17,877 nt of DNA from an uncultured Eubacterium sp. (GTDB lineage Bacteria; Bacillota_A; Clostridia; Lachnospirales; Lachnospiraceae). Positions 1 through 7,514 of this stretch are shown in pieces. A program made the position numbers and the translations under genes. Location: positions 1 through 17,877 of the forward strand of contig CAOKJJ010000098.1 in NCBI GenBank assembly GCA_948468465.1, in the 5' to 3' direction. Below the pieces are notes generated by a model. It ran no database searches. It was given only the letters and a program-made list of their open reading frames with translations, and was not told where the DNA came from. How positions within the stretch are numbered: the stretch's first letter is position 1; every line of letters begins with the position of its first letter.

Positions 1-29
1 TGGCGTTTTTTTGCGGCCCCGTTTCTTTC

Positions 30-112
30 GTACCCTGCGCGGGCCGCCGTGCCCTGCGGGGGGTGGCCCGGACCGCCAACACCATCCCGCCAGGCGCAGA
101 GTCGTCCGGGAA
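30..112. repeat. G+C-rich palindromic intergenic segment
   Basis: This stretch is almost all G and C, unlike everything to its right. It holds overlapping inverted repeats: CGGGCC (40-45) with GGCCCG (65-70), and CCCGGAC (67-73) with GTCCGGG (104-110). The second encloses a nested CGCC/GGCG pair (74-77 and 94-97). The two main stems share bases 67-70, so they cannot form together. CCCTGCG also occurs twice (33-39 and 52-58). I find no ORF with a ribosome binding site here. It may be the edge of a dispersed repeat or of a foreign segment continuing to the left. The identity is unknown. Confidence 0.4.
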
Positions 113-117
113 TCCAT

Positions 118-157
118 AAAGTAAAAGTAAAAGGAACAGAAACTGCGTCCCTTTTTA
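118..157 (-). terminator. Probable intrinsic terminator after cardiolipin synthase
   Basis: Reading the minus strand, AAAAGGGAC (155-147) pairs with GTTCCTTTT (137-129). This makes a 9-bp stem with one G-U pair and a 9-base loop. It is followed by a T-rich run (TTTTACTTTTACTTT). The left arm overlaps the last base of the TAA stop codon. The A/T-rich lower stem makes it moderately weak. Its position at the end of the gene run supports a terminator role. Confidence 0.55.
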
Positions 158-1717
158 CAGCAATGGCGCAAAAAGCTTTAACACGGTCTGCACCACCCAC
201 AAAAAGAAATCAGGCTCTTTCCACTCTTCTTTTAAAATCTGGTGGGAACACGCAAACGTCTGCTCCATGTCTTCTTTTAACTGCATCACCGCTTCGCTGC
301 GGTACATCCATACACCGCATTCAAAATGCAGGTAAAGGCTGCGGTAATCCAGATTAATGCTGCCGACGGCTGCCGTCTCATCATCGCATAAAAAGCATTT
401 TGCATGAATAAATCCTGGTGTATATTCATAGATTTTAATGCCGCTTTCCAGCAGCACTTGATAATTAGACCTCGTCATAAGAAAGATCATCTTTTTATCC
501 GGGATCCCCGGTGTAACAATCCTTACATCCACACCGCTTTTTGCGGCATTGCAAAGCGCGGTCTGCATTTCCTGGTCGATAATCAGATACGGCGTATAAA
601 TATACAAATAGTGCTTTGCCTTGCTTATCATATTTAAATATACATTTTCTCCGACGTTTTCCCGGTCTAGCGGTGTATCGCCATAAGGCTGGACAAACCC
701 ATGCTCCTGCGTCTGGTATTCCGGAAATGATGGAAAATATTCCAGGCAGTCGTCTTTTTCGCCGCGGATGTAATCCCACATTTCCAAAAACATGGCCGTA
801 AAATTCCTTACCGCTTCGCCTTTCAGGCGAATGCCCGTATCTTTCCAATAGCCAAATCTGACCTTTTCATTAATATATTCGTCCGCAATATTAATCCCGC
901 CCGTAAATCCCCAAATGCCGTCTACCACCAGTATTTTGCGGTGGTCACGATTGTTCATTACGATGCTTAAGATCGGACGGAACCGGTTAAATACGGCACA
1001 GCGGATGCCGATGGTCTCCATATAGCGGACAAAGTCTACCGGAAGCGTAGCCACACAGCCAATATCGTCATAAATCAGCCTCACGTCCACGCCCTGACGG
1101 ACCTTTTGCTCCAGCGCGTTTAATAACCGGTCGAACATTACGCCCGGACTGATGATAAAATATTCCAAAAAGATAAAATGTTCCGCCTGACTGATGGCAT
1201 CTAACATATCTTCAAACATCTCTTCGCCGCAGGGGTAATATTTCGTTTCCGTATGCTCATAAACCGGGAATTTTGCCTGACGCAGAATATATGCAGACTG
1301 GCGGAGTATATTGGCATCCGTTTCTTTGATATGTTTTTGCACCTGCACATCCTGCTGTAAATGAGCCTCTATGCCAAGGTTAACGGCTTCCATGCCTTCC
1401 CTTGTACGCTTCGTCAGTTCCGGCCTGCCAAATACAAAGTAAATAAGGATGCCAAGCAGCGGAACTGTCAATAGCACAACTGTCCAGGCCAGCTTTGCAG
1501 CCGGATTAAACGGCCTGCTGATGACATAGAAAGCTGTCAGTATTCCTAAAGCTGTTACAATGACATTCGCAAATGTATGCTGGGCACTGAACTGATACAA
1601 CACTAAAAACAGCCAGGCAATCTGAAGAACAATGCCAAGAGCCACTACAAACAGCCTGCTGAACAGTTTCTGAACTGCTTTTCTGATAATGCGAAGTGCA
1701 TTTAATATCAAACCCAA
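155..1717 (-). CDS. cls: Cardiolipin synthase (two-HKD phospholipase D family)
   Basis: The enzyme condenses two phosphatidylglycerols into cardiolipin and glycerol at the inner face of the cell membrane. The 520-residue protein has three hydrophobic N-terminal segments (about 21-43, 50-67 and 77-97), which fit the PLDc_N membrane anchor. It then has two HxKxxxxD catalytic motifs: H259/K261/D266, followed by GGIN, and H438/K440/D445, followed by GSINLDYRS. The length is typical for the family. I place the start at TTG 1717, because AAGGAG (1730-1725) sits 7 bases before it. The longer reading frame back to ATG 1810 would overlap the protease gene and has no ribosome binding site. The gene follows the S8 protease by about 20 bases and probably shares its transcript. 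It is recognised from conserved motifs; other PLD-type phospholipid synthases are possible but less likely. Confidence 0.93.
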   Translation of the reverse strand: MGLILNALRIIRKAVQKLFSRLFVVALGIVLQIAWLFLVLYQFSAQHTFANVIVTALGILTAFYVISRPFNPAAKLAWTVVLLTVPLLGILIYFVFGRPELTKRTREGMEAVNLGIEAHLQQDVQVQKHIKETDANILRQSAYILRQAKFPVYEHTETKYYPCGEEMFEDMLDAISQAEHFIFLEYFIISPGVMFDRLLNALEQKVRQGVDVRLIYDDIGCVATLPVDFVRYMETIGIRCAVFNRFRPILSIVMNNRDHRKILVVDGIWGFTGGINIADEYINEKVRFGYWKDTGIRLKGEAVRNFTAMFLEMWDYIRGEKDDCLEYFPSFPEYQTQEHGFVQPYGDTPLDRENVGENVYLNMISKAKHYLYIYTPYLIIDQEMQTALCNAAKSGVDVRIVTPGIPDKKMIFLMTRSNYQVLLESGIKIYEYTPGFIHAKCFLCDDETAAVGSINLDYRSLYLHFECGVWMYRSEAVMQLKEDMEQTFACSHQILKEEWKEPDFFLWVVQTVLKLFAPLL

Positions 1718-1724
1718 TTTCTTA

Positions 1725-1730
1725 CTCCTT
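1725..1730 (-). promoter_or_regulatory. Shine-Dalgarno fixing a TTG start for cls
   Basis: AAGGAG on the minus strand lies 7 bases before TTG 1717-1715 and just after the protease stop codon (1739-1737). It is the only good ribosome binding site near the start of the cardiolipin synthase frame, so it decides the start and removes the apparent gene overlap. Confidence 0.7.
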
Positions 1731-1736
1731 ACGATC

Positions 1737-2639
1737 TTATCGTTCCAATAGCTTCCTGACATCCAGCGTTCCCCAGCAGGATGCATGCTTATCCTCCGCC
1801 AGCTTTTCATAAAACCGCAGCTTTAAGTCCGCTGGCGTCATCCGCGGGTATCTGTCATAAGCCAGGGCACACGCCCCTGAGACTACAGCCGTAGCCATGG
1901 AAGTCCCGCTCTTTACAGTATACCCATTATTTGAAAAATGACAGCTTTTTATTTCGGTTCCAGGCGCCAGAATTTCCGGCTTGCAGACACAACTGTCTGT
2001 CGGCCCCATGCCGCTGTAGCCCGGATACAGCCCTCTTCTGCGTACAAGCTGATCCCTGTCGTCACTGCTTCCTACCGTCAGCACTGTACTGCTGGCGCCT
2101 GGAATCGTCACGCTGCTTAAGGACGGCCCGCCGTTGCCTGCGGCGGCTACTGTAAACACGCCGCTGTCCCACATGTGGTCTACCCATTCCAGCATCTGAT
2201 CGCGTTCTTTGGACTTAGACTGCGGCAGCATTCCGACAGAAATATTGGCAATGCGGATGTGATACCGCTCACGGTTATCAATAATCCACTGCATCGCTTC
2301 CACAACGTCTTTTGTATTTCCATTTCCTGTGCGGTCCAGCACTTTTAAAACAATCAGTGACGCCAAAGGCGCCACACCACGATAACGTCCTTTGCTCATG
2401 CGTCCGTTTCCCGCGATAATGCCCGCGATATGCGTCCCATGTCCATTATCATCATAGGGCTGGCTTTTGTGATTGCAAAAATCCCGAAATACCCGGATCC
2501 GTTCCGCAAAGTCCGGATGCATGGATATCCCGGTATCCAGAATGGCAATTCCGATGCCGCGGCCTGTATGTCCAAGCCGGTGTATCTGATCGCAGTTTAT
2601 TAAATTTCGAACCCTGTCCATATATGCGCAATCCTGCAT
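1737..2639 (-). CDS. S8 family subtilisin-like serine protease, intracellular type
   Basis: A subtilase of 300 residues with the complete catalytic triad: D35 in LDTGIS, H67 in GHGTHIAG and S247 in SGTSMATA. The oxyanion-hole residue N169 lies in AAAGNGG. There is no signal peptide, membrane segment or pro-domain, and the catalytic core begins almost at the N terminus. That resembles intracellular subtilisins more than secreted ones. Its substrate cannot be told from sequence. The start is uncertain: ATG 2639 has no ribosome binding site, and ATG 2621 (residue 7, MDRVRNL) is an alternative that fits the compact N terminus of related proteins. It lies 62 bases after the hybrid kinase and directly before the cardiolipin synthase gene, probably in one transcript with them. 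Confidence 0.9.
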   Translation of the reverse strand: MQDCAYMDRVRNLINCDQIHRLGHTGRGIGIAILDTGISMHPDFAERIRVFRDFCNHKSQPYDDNGHGTHIAGIIAGNGRMSKGRYRGVAPLASLIVLKVLDRTGNGNTKDVVEAMQWIIDNRERYHIRIANISVGMLPQSKSKERDQMLEWVDHMWDSGVFTVAAAGNGGPSLSSVTIPGASSTVLTVGSSDDRDQLVRRRGLYPGYSGMGPTDSCVCKPEILAPGTEIKSCHFSNNGYTVKSGTSMATAVVSGACALAYDRYPRMTPADLKLRFYEKLAEDKHASCWGTLDVRKLLER

Positions 2640-2646
2640 TTTTTAT

Positions 2647-2658
2647 TATCATATGATA
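2647..2658. promoter_or_regulatory. 12-bp perfect palindrome before the protease gene
   Basis: TATCATATGATA reads the same on both strands and ends 7 bases before ATG 2639. It could be an operator, and on the minus strand it contains a -10-like TATGAT. No convincing -35 element accompanies it, so a promoter here is only a possibility. Confidence 0.25.
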
Positions 2659-2701
2659 GGCGGCGTGAAAAAGTGAATCCTCTGTTATGTAAACAGTAAG
2701 G

Positions 2702-5257
2702 CTACCCAATATATTTTCGCAGTGTACGCATACACTCTCCAATATCCAGAGGCTTTGCAAGATGGTCATTCATCCCTGCTTCCAGGCACTTTTGTACATC
2801 ACCGTCAAACGCATCCGCCGTCATTGCAACAATCGGCAGACGGCTGTCCGCCCGTTCCAGTGCACGGATCGCTTTTGTCGCTTCATAGCCATCCATCACG
2901 GGCATGCGGATATCCATCAGCACCGCGTCATAATATCCAACCTCTGATTTTTCGAACATTTCCAGACATTCTTTTCCGTCCTGTGCATGTTCCAGCTGCA
3001 TGCCGGTACTGGAAAGTATTTCATTTGCCACTTCCCAGTTGATTTCCATATCTTCGGCCAAAAGCACCCGGCTTCCCTCAAAGGAGACATCTTCGTTTCC
3101 GTCCTCTTCCGCAGGCGCCTGCTCTTCATAGCCATCTGTATATTTGCGCAGCCGTTCATACAAGCGGGAGGCAAAGAGCGGTTTGGTAATAAATCCTTCA
3201 ATACCTGTCAGCGCTGCCTGATCCTGCATTTCCGTCCAGTCATCCGCTGACATCAGAAAAATCCGTATGTCTTTGCCGACCTGTTCACGAACCTTACGTA
3301 TCGTTTCCATGCCATCCTGTATGGGCATTTTCCAGTCTACAAGCAAAAAATCATAATCCCTGCCCTGGTCATGGCGTTTCTTTACCATATCTACCGCTTC
3401 CACTCCGCTCTGTGTCCATTCACAGCGAACACCTAACAGTTCCAGGTTCGATACGGCACTTGAGCAAAGCTGTTCATCATCATCCACAACCAGTATCGTC
3501 CACTCCGGCAGCTTCATCTGTGCCAGGTCCGCAGATTCCGCCTTTTTTAAATCCAGCGTGATATGAAACGTACTGCCCTTTCCAAGTTCGCTTTTCACAT
3601 CTATCGTTCCATCCATTAAATCAACCAGGCTTTTCGTAATCGACATGCCAAGCCCTGTTCCAACGATATGGCGCACCTGGTCGTTTTCTTCCCGGACAAA
3701 CGTATCCCAAATTTTTTCCAGAAATTCCGGAGACATCCCCATTCCGGTATCTGAAATATAAAAATGCGTGCGGACATACTCTTCTCCCAGCAAAGAAGGC
3801 TCCTGGTTCAGGTAAATATAAATATTCCCTTCTTCCGGCGTATATTTCACCGCGTTTGATAAAATATTAATAAGCGCCTGGTTCAGACGGACATCATCAC
3901 AGCAAATGCCTTCGGAACAGATATTTTGAATAAAAATATCAAAATGCTGCTTTTTCGCTTTTATTTGCGGCTGAATAATGTTCACAAGGTCATCCATCGT
4001 ATCACGCAAAGAGACAGGGGCAATGTTTAATGTCATTTTTTTGCTTTCTATTTTAGACATGTCCAATACGTCGTTAATTAAACCAAGCAGATGCTTACTT
4101 GACAGACGCACTTTTTTTAAGCAGTCGCTGACGCGTACTGTGTCCTCTATATTACGCTGGGCAATTTCAGTCATCCCAATAATTGCATTCATTGGCGTGC
4201 GGATCTCATGGCTCATGCTGGATAAAAAATTGCTTTTTGCCGCGTTGGAATAATCAGCTTCGTTACGTGCCTTTACAAGCTCCCGCATCTGCTGCCGCGA
4301 CATCCGGTAATACAGGATAAAAATAACACCCATTGCGATTAATATTGTGGCCGCCGAAGCAATCATCACCAAATTACGCGTGCCGTCCAGATTTTGGATA
4401 GATTCTATTAACACATTATTTGGCATCGCGGCAATCAGATACCAGCTGCTGTTTGAAATGAGCGGTGAACTGTACATATATATTTCCTGTCCATCCATCA
4501 TAACAGTTGCCGTATAGACCGCCTGCCGCTGCATGGCGTCAGCTAATTCTTTCATATATTCTTCCGGATTTTTCCCATCAAAGCTTTCGAATCTTTCATG
4601 CATCCGTTCAAAATAGTTTTCGCGGTAAGCATCCCCGCTTCGGATCACAAAATTTCCATCGGTATCAATGATGTGGTAATATAACAACGATTCATTTTCA
4701 TCCAGAAACAAAACATCCCTCAGATAATCCATCGGCACGCCAACAAACAATGCCTTGCTTTTTTCACCGTTTTTCATTGGATACGCGGCATTCATCCCGA
4801 TCATCAGCATCTTTTGCCCTTGATCATTTTTTGCTTCCCCAACTGCGAATGCGCCTGGCTGAATATTTTTTGCGATGCCGCTTCTTTGTACCAGTTCTAT
4901 GGAACTGCCAAACAAATCTTCCAATTCCCCATTTTGCGCATACAGTCCGGCATAAGTAAAATTGCGGAGCTTTGCGTTTTCCACAAGGCTTTTTCGCATC
5001 TGTTCGCCATATACCGCTGTCTCAGGCGGATAGAGCTGTATCATCGCTTCTACCTGCTCCATCCGCAGATTAACAACCGCGGTAAATTTCTCCTGGACCT
5101 GAAGGCTCATCTCTGACATATAAATACTCGTTGTATTTTTAATCACGCGCTCAGTTTTTGTTCCCATATAATGCGTAAGAAATAAAAATACTGCTATACA
5201 TAAAAAGAAAATGCTGACAACACTCCGTATAAAAAATCTTTTTGTCTTTTTATCCAT
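2702..5257 (-). CDS. Membrane hybrid sensor histidine kinase with two receiver domains
   Basis: This 851-residue protein senses an extracellular signal and starts a phosphorelay. A membrane helix (about 9-29) and a second (about 296-317) bracket an outer domain of some 265 residues that fits a dCache-type sensor. HisKA carries the phospho-acceptor H350 in MSHEIRTP. The HATPase has its N box around N468, DTGMG at 503-507 and GTGLGM at 533-538. Receiver 1 has acidic residues 592-594, phospho-D641 and K692. Receiver 2 has E735/D736, phospho-D782, T813 and K835. It has no HPt domain. The free HPt protein encoded just upstream probably shuttles phosphate from its receivers. I chose ATG 5257 because the longer GTG-started frame from 5320 would run through a perfect 13-bp hairpin and adds residues before the membrane helix. 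The ribosome binding site is weak (GAG, 6 bases before). Ligand and final target are unknown. Confidence 0.93.
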   Translation of the reverse strand: MDKKTKRFFIRSVVSIFFLCIAVFLFLTHYMGTKTERVIKNTTSIYMSEMSLQVQEKFTAVVNLRMEQVEAMIQLYPPETAVYGEQMRKSLVENAKLRNFTYAGLYAQNGELEDLFGSSIELVQRSGIAKNIQPGAFAVGEAKNDQGQKMLMIGMNAAYPMKNGEKSKALFVGVPMDYLRDVLFLDENESLLYYHIIDTDGNFVIRSGDAYRENYFERMHERFESFDGKNPEEYMKELADAMQRQAVYTATVMMDGQEIYMYSSPLISNSSWYLIAAMPNNVLIESIQNLDGTRNLVMIASAATILIAMGVIFILYYRMSRQQMRELVKARNEADYSNAAKSNFLSSMSHEIRTPMNAIIGMTEIAQRNIEDTVRVSDCLKKVRLSSKHLLGLINDVLDMSKIESKKMTLNIAPVSLRDTMDDLVNIIQPQIKAKKQHFDIFIQNICSEGICCDDVRLNQALINILSNAVKYTPEEGNIYIYLNQEPSLLGEEYVRTHFYISDTGMGMSPEFLEKIWDTFVREENDQVRHIVGTGLGMSITKSLVDLMDGTIDVKSELGKGSTFHITLDLKKAESADLAQMKLPEWTILVVDDDEQLCSSAVSNLELLGVRCEWTQSGVEAVDMVKKRHDQGRDYDFLLVDWKMPIQDGMETIRKVREQVGKDIRIFLMSADDWTEMQDQAALTGIEGFITKPLFASRLYERLRKYTDGYEEQAPAEEDGNEDVSFEGSRVLLAEDMEINWEVANEILSSTGMQLEHAQDGKECLEMFEKSEVGYYDAVLMDIRMPVMDGYEATKAIRALERADSRLPIVAMTADAFDGDVQKCLEAGMNDHLAKPLDIGECMRTLRKYIG

Positions 5258-5278
5258 AATATTCTCATGCACCCATGC

Positions 5279-5326
5279 AAAAACGTGTTTGAAAACCCGC
5301 TTTCCGCTATTTCCAAACACGTTTTT
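5279..5326. terminator. Terminator-like hairpin between HPt and hybrid kinase genes
   Basis: Perfect 13-base arms AAAAACGTGTTTG (5279-5291) and CAAACACGTTTTT (5314-5326) enclose a 22-base loop. The stem can be lengthened inward by several A-T and G-U pairs. Both strands end in five Ts, so it could stop transcription in either direction. It lies between the HPt stop (5342) and the kinase ATG (5257), so it may lower kinase expression relative to HPt. Its plus-strand core CGTGTTTGAAAA recurs exactly at 17832-17843, which suggests a repeat family. Confidence 0.6.
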
Positions 5327-5341
5327 GGCTTTCTACCAATT

Positions 5342-5695
5342 TTATTCCGCATACTTCTCTATACAGGCTATGATTTCTTCCTGTACAGGGATAATTTTTT
5401 TCAGTATTTCTTTTGCTTCCTCCGGCTTTTGCGCCCTCAGCAAATCCATGATCTGCGAATATGCCTCAAACACAGGCGTAATGGACAGATTGCCTGAGGT
5501 TCCCTTAATTGCATGCGCTTTTTCCTTGACATCCTCATAATCGGACGTATCAAAATCAGGAGAAATCTGCTGCGCTTTCATTGCTTTTACAAAAGTGTTC
5601 AAAAGCCTTTTATAAAGCGATTCATTGCCGCCGATCCGTTTCAGCCCGCCATCCACGTCTGCTCCCAATTGCTTTAAGTCTTCAAATAATCCCAT
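5342..5695 (-). CDS. Free histidine phosphotransfer (HPt) protein
   Basis: A single-domain HPt protein of 117 residues, predicted cytoplasmic. The phospho-acceptor is H61 in AHAIKGTSGNL, the usual HxxKGxxxN signature. The rest is predicted helical, as in the HPt four-helix bundle. HPt proteins carry phosphate between receiver domains. The next gene encodes a hybrid kinase with two receivers and no HPt, so the pair likely forms one relay. I chose ATG 5695 because GAGGTGAT (5707-5700) then sits 4 bases upstream; the earlier GTG 5704 and ATG 5701 lie inside that ribosome binding site. The gene has its own promoter candidate at 5754-5726, separating it from the chemotaxis genes. Confidence 0.92.
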   Translation of the reverse strand: MGLFEDLKQLGADVDGGLKRIGGNESLYKRLLNTFVKAMKAQQISPDFDTSDYEDVKEKAHAIKGTSGNLSITPVFEAYSQIMDLLRAQKPEEAKEILKKIIPVQEEIIACIEKYAE

Positions 5696-5725
5696 ACCCA
5701 TCACCTCTCGTACTAAATTTGCATT

Positions 5726-5754
5726 ATTTTATCATAACTGGCATTATTTTTCAA
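5726..5754 (-). promoter_or_regulatory. Sigma-A-type promoter upstream of the HPt gene
   Basis: On the minus strand TTGAAA (5754-5749) and TAAAAT (5731-5726) are separated by exactly 17 bases. Each matches the consensus at 5 of 6 positions. The expected start point near 5719 leaves a leader of roughly 25 bases before ATG 5695, including its ribosome binding site. An exact 10-base direct repeat, GCATTATTTT on the plus strand (5721-5730 and 5741-5750), overlaps the -10 element and the spacer. Confidence 0.6.
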
Positions 5755-5786
5755 CAACAGATTACCTCTTAAACAAAAATTACATA

Positions 5787-7502
5787 TTAATCAAAATTAG
5801 CGTCAAGATTGATATTATTCTGTACAAACTCTTCGCGCAGAGAGAATTTTGCCACAAGGTTTTTCAGCACTTCCGCCTGGCTGGACAGCTCTTCGCTGGC
5901 TGCCGCGCTCTGCACCGCTGTCGCGGAGTTCGTCTGTACAACGCTGGAAATCTGATCTACCCCTACAGAAACCTGTTCTACCGCACCTGCCTGGCCTTCT
6001 GCGGCGGTTGCGATTTTGCCTACCGTAGCATTCGCTTCACGCACTTCATCCACTACCTGGATCAGAGATTTTGCCGTGGCATTGGTAATCTGTGTACCCT
6101 GTGATACCGCTCCAATGACGCTCTCGATTAAGTCAGACGTATCCTTGGATGCTTCCGCGCTCTTGCTGGCAAGGTTGCGTACCTCATCCGCAACAACCGC
6201 AAAGCCTTTGCCTGCCGTACCCGCGCGGGATGCTTCTACTGCCGCGTTCAATGCAAGGATATTTGTCTGGAACGCAATATCTTCAATTGTTTTAATAATC
6301 TTTCCAATCTCATTCGAGGTACGTGTAATTTCTTCCATTGCTTTCGTCATGTCTTTCATCTGACGGTTGCATTCTTCTACTTTATCACCGGCGGAATTGG
6401 ACTGTGTTCTGGCCGTTGCCGCGTTTTCCGCTGTTTCTTTTACCTGCTGGGAAATGCCGGCAATCGTAGCGGCCAGCTCTTCTACAGAAGCAGCCTGCTG
6501 CGTAGCTCCCTGGGAAAGCGCCTGTGCGCCATAGGATACCTGGTTCGCACCAGAGGATACCTGGTCAGCGCTGGAATTGATCTGTGCCAAAGTAGAACTT
6601 AAATCGCGGTTCTGCTTTCTAATCGAAGACAACAGTCCCTGGAAATCTCCGACATAGCGTTCTTCTGCCTTTGTACGCACATCAAAATTGCCGTTAGCCA
6701 TCTCACTCAACAATCTGGATGCATCCGCTATAATATCTCCAAGGATAGACGTCATATCCCGGAATGCGTTTGCAAGGCCGCCCAGCTCATCTTTCGAATG
6801 ATATGCGATCTGAAAATCAAAATTACCTGCCACAATCTTACCCGCAGATGCTACCAGCTCGTGAATCGGCTTTGTAATCATTCTTGTCAGATACAGGCAA
6901 AGTATGATCGTAATCAGCAATGCCGCTCCAGCCAGGGCTAATAAGGAGTAAGTAATCGACTTTTGTGTCGCCAAAGACTCATTAAAGTTCGCATCCACAC
7001 CGGATTCCACTTCACTGCTGATCTGCTTTAACGCACTGACAGCGCCTGTAACAAGCGGCTGATATTCTTCGATTAAGATCTGCTGCGCCTGTACTTTATC
7101 CGTTTTGGAAAGCGCCACGACATTTTCCTGCATATCTACCGCTTTTCGAATATCCTCTGCAAACGTAGTAAATGCGTCAGAATTGGAATCCATATTGCTG
7201 CTGATCCAGGTCGCATTATCTTCCAGCAGCTTCATTTCTTCTTCCATATCACTCTGATAAGAATCACGTCTGGACGCGTCATCATCAATCGTCATAAACG
7301 TAAGATCTTTTACAATAATCTGCAGCCCGCGCCGCATGCTCATAACTCTTTGTGTAATCTGATATTCTTCGTGGTAAAATTCTGAATATTTATCCGAACA
7401 CTGACGCAGCCCTGACGTTGCCACATATACGGTGCCGCAGAACAAAGCAATAATAATCATAAATGTCAGCAGCAGTTTTGTTCCTATTTTAAGATTTTTC
7501 AT
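5787..7502 (-). CDS. Methyl-accepting chemotaxis protein with periplasmic-type helical sensor
   Basis: A membrane chemoreceptor of 571 residues that controls CheA through CheW. The membrane helices (about 9-28 and 185-206) bracket an outer domain of about 155 mainly helical residues, of four-helix-bundle MCP type. Two HAMP-like units follow (about 207-258 and 262-300, the second around [10 protein letters not shown]). The long signalling hairpin turns around [18 protein letters not shown] (411-428), the conserved tip that contacts CheA and CheW. No CheR-tethering pentapeptide is seen at the C terminus. AGGAGG lies 8 bases before ATG 7502. It follows the second receptor gene by 12 bases and is the last chemotaxis gene of the operon. 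The hairpin matches the neighbouring receptor in length, so mixed arrays are plausible. The ligand is unknown. Confidence 0.96.
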   Translation of the reverse strand: MKNLKIGTKLLLTFMIIIALFCGTVYVATSGLRQCSDKYSEFYHEEYQITQRVMSMRRGLQIIVKDLTFMTIDDDASRRDSYQSDMEEEMKLLEDNATWISSNMDSNSDAFTTFAEDIRKAVDMQENVVALSKTDKVQAQQILIEEYQPLVTGAVSALKQISSEVESGVDANFNESLATQKSITYSLLALAGAALLITIILCLYLTRMITKPIHELVASAGKIVAGNFDFQIAYHSKDELGGLANAFRDMTSILGDIIADASRLLSEMANGNFDVRTKAEERYVGDFQGLLSSIRKQNRDLSSTLAQINSSADQVSSGANQVSYGAQALSQGATQQAASVEELAATIAGISQQVKETAENAATARTQSNSAGDKVEECNRQMKDMTKAMEEITRTSNEIGKIIKTIEDIAFQTNILALNAAVEASRAGTAGKGFAVVADEVRNLASKSAEASKDTSDLIESVIGAVSQGTQITNATAKSLIQVVDEVREANATVGKIATAAEGQAGAVEQVSVGVDQISSVVQTNSATAVQSAAASEELSSQAEVLKNLVAKFSLREEFVQNNINLDANFD

Positions 7503-7514
7503 AAAAGATACCTC

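Noticed and set aside
49..357. 102-codon open frame on the plus strand from the G+C-rich edge
   Set aside because: Runs through the palindromic stretch and terminator, then antisense to cls; proline-rich translation without motifs or ribosome binding site.
1718..1810. N-terminal extension of cardiolipin synthase to ATG 1810
   Set aside because: No ribosome binding site, overlaps the protease gene, and TTG 1717 has AAGGAG at good spacing.
5258..5320. N-terminal extension of the hybrid kinase to GTG 5320
   Set aside because: Would translate through a perfect 13-bp hairpin and adds charged residues before the first membrane helix; no ribosome binding site.
5625..6104. 159-codon open frame on the plus strand
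   Set aside because: Antisense to the HPt gene and the receptor gene, spanning a promoter and intergenic gap; cysteine- and histidine-rich low-plausibility translation.
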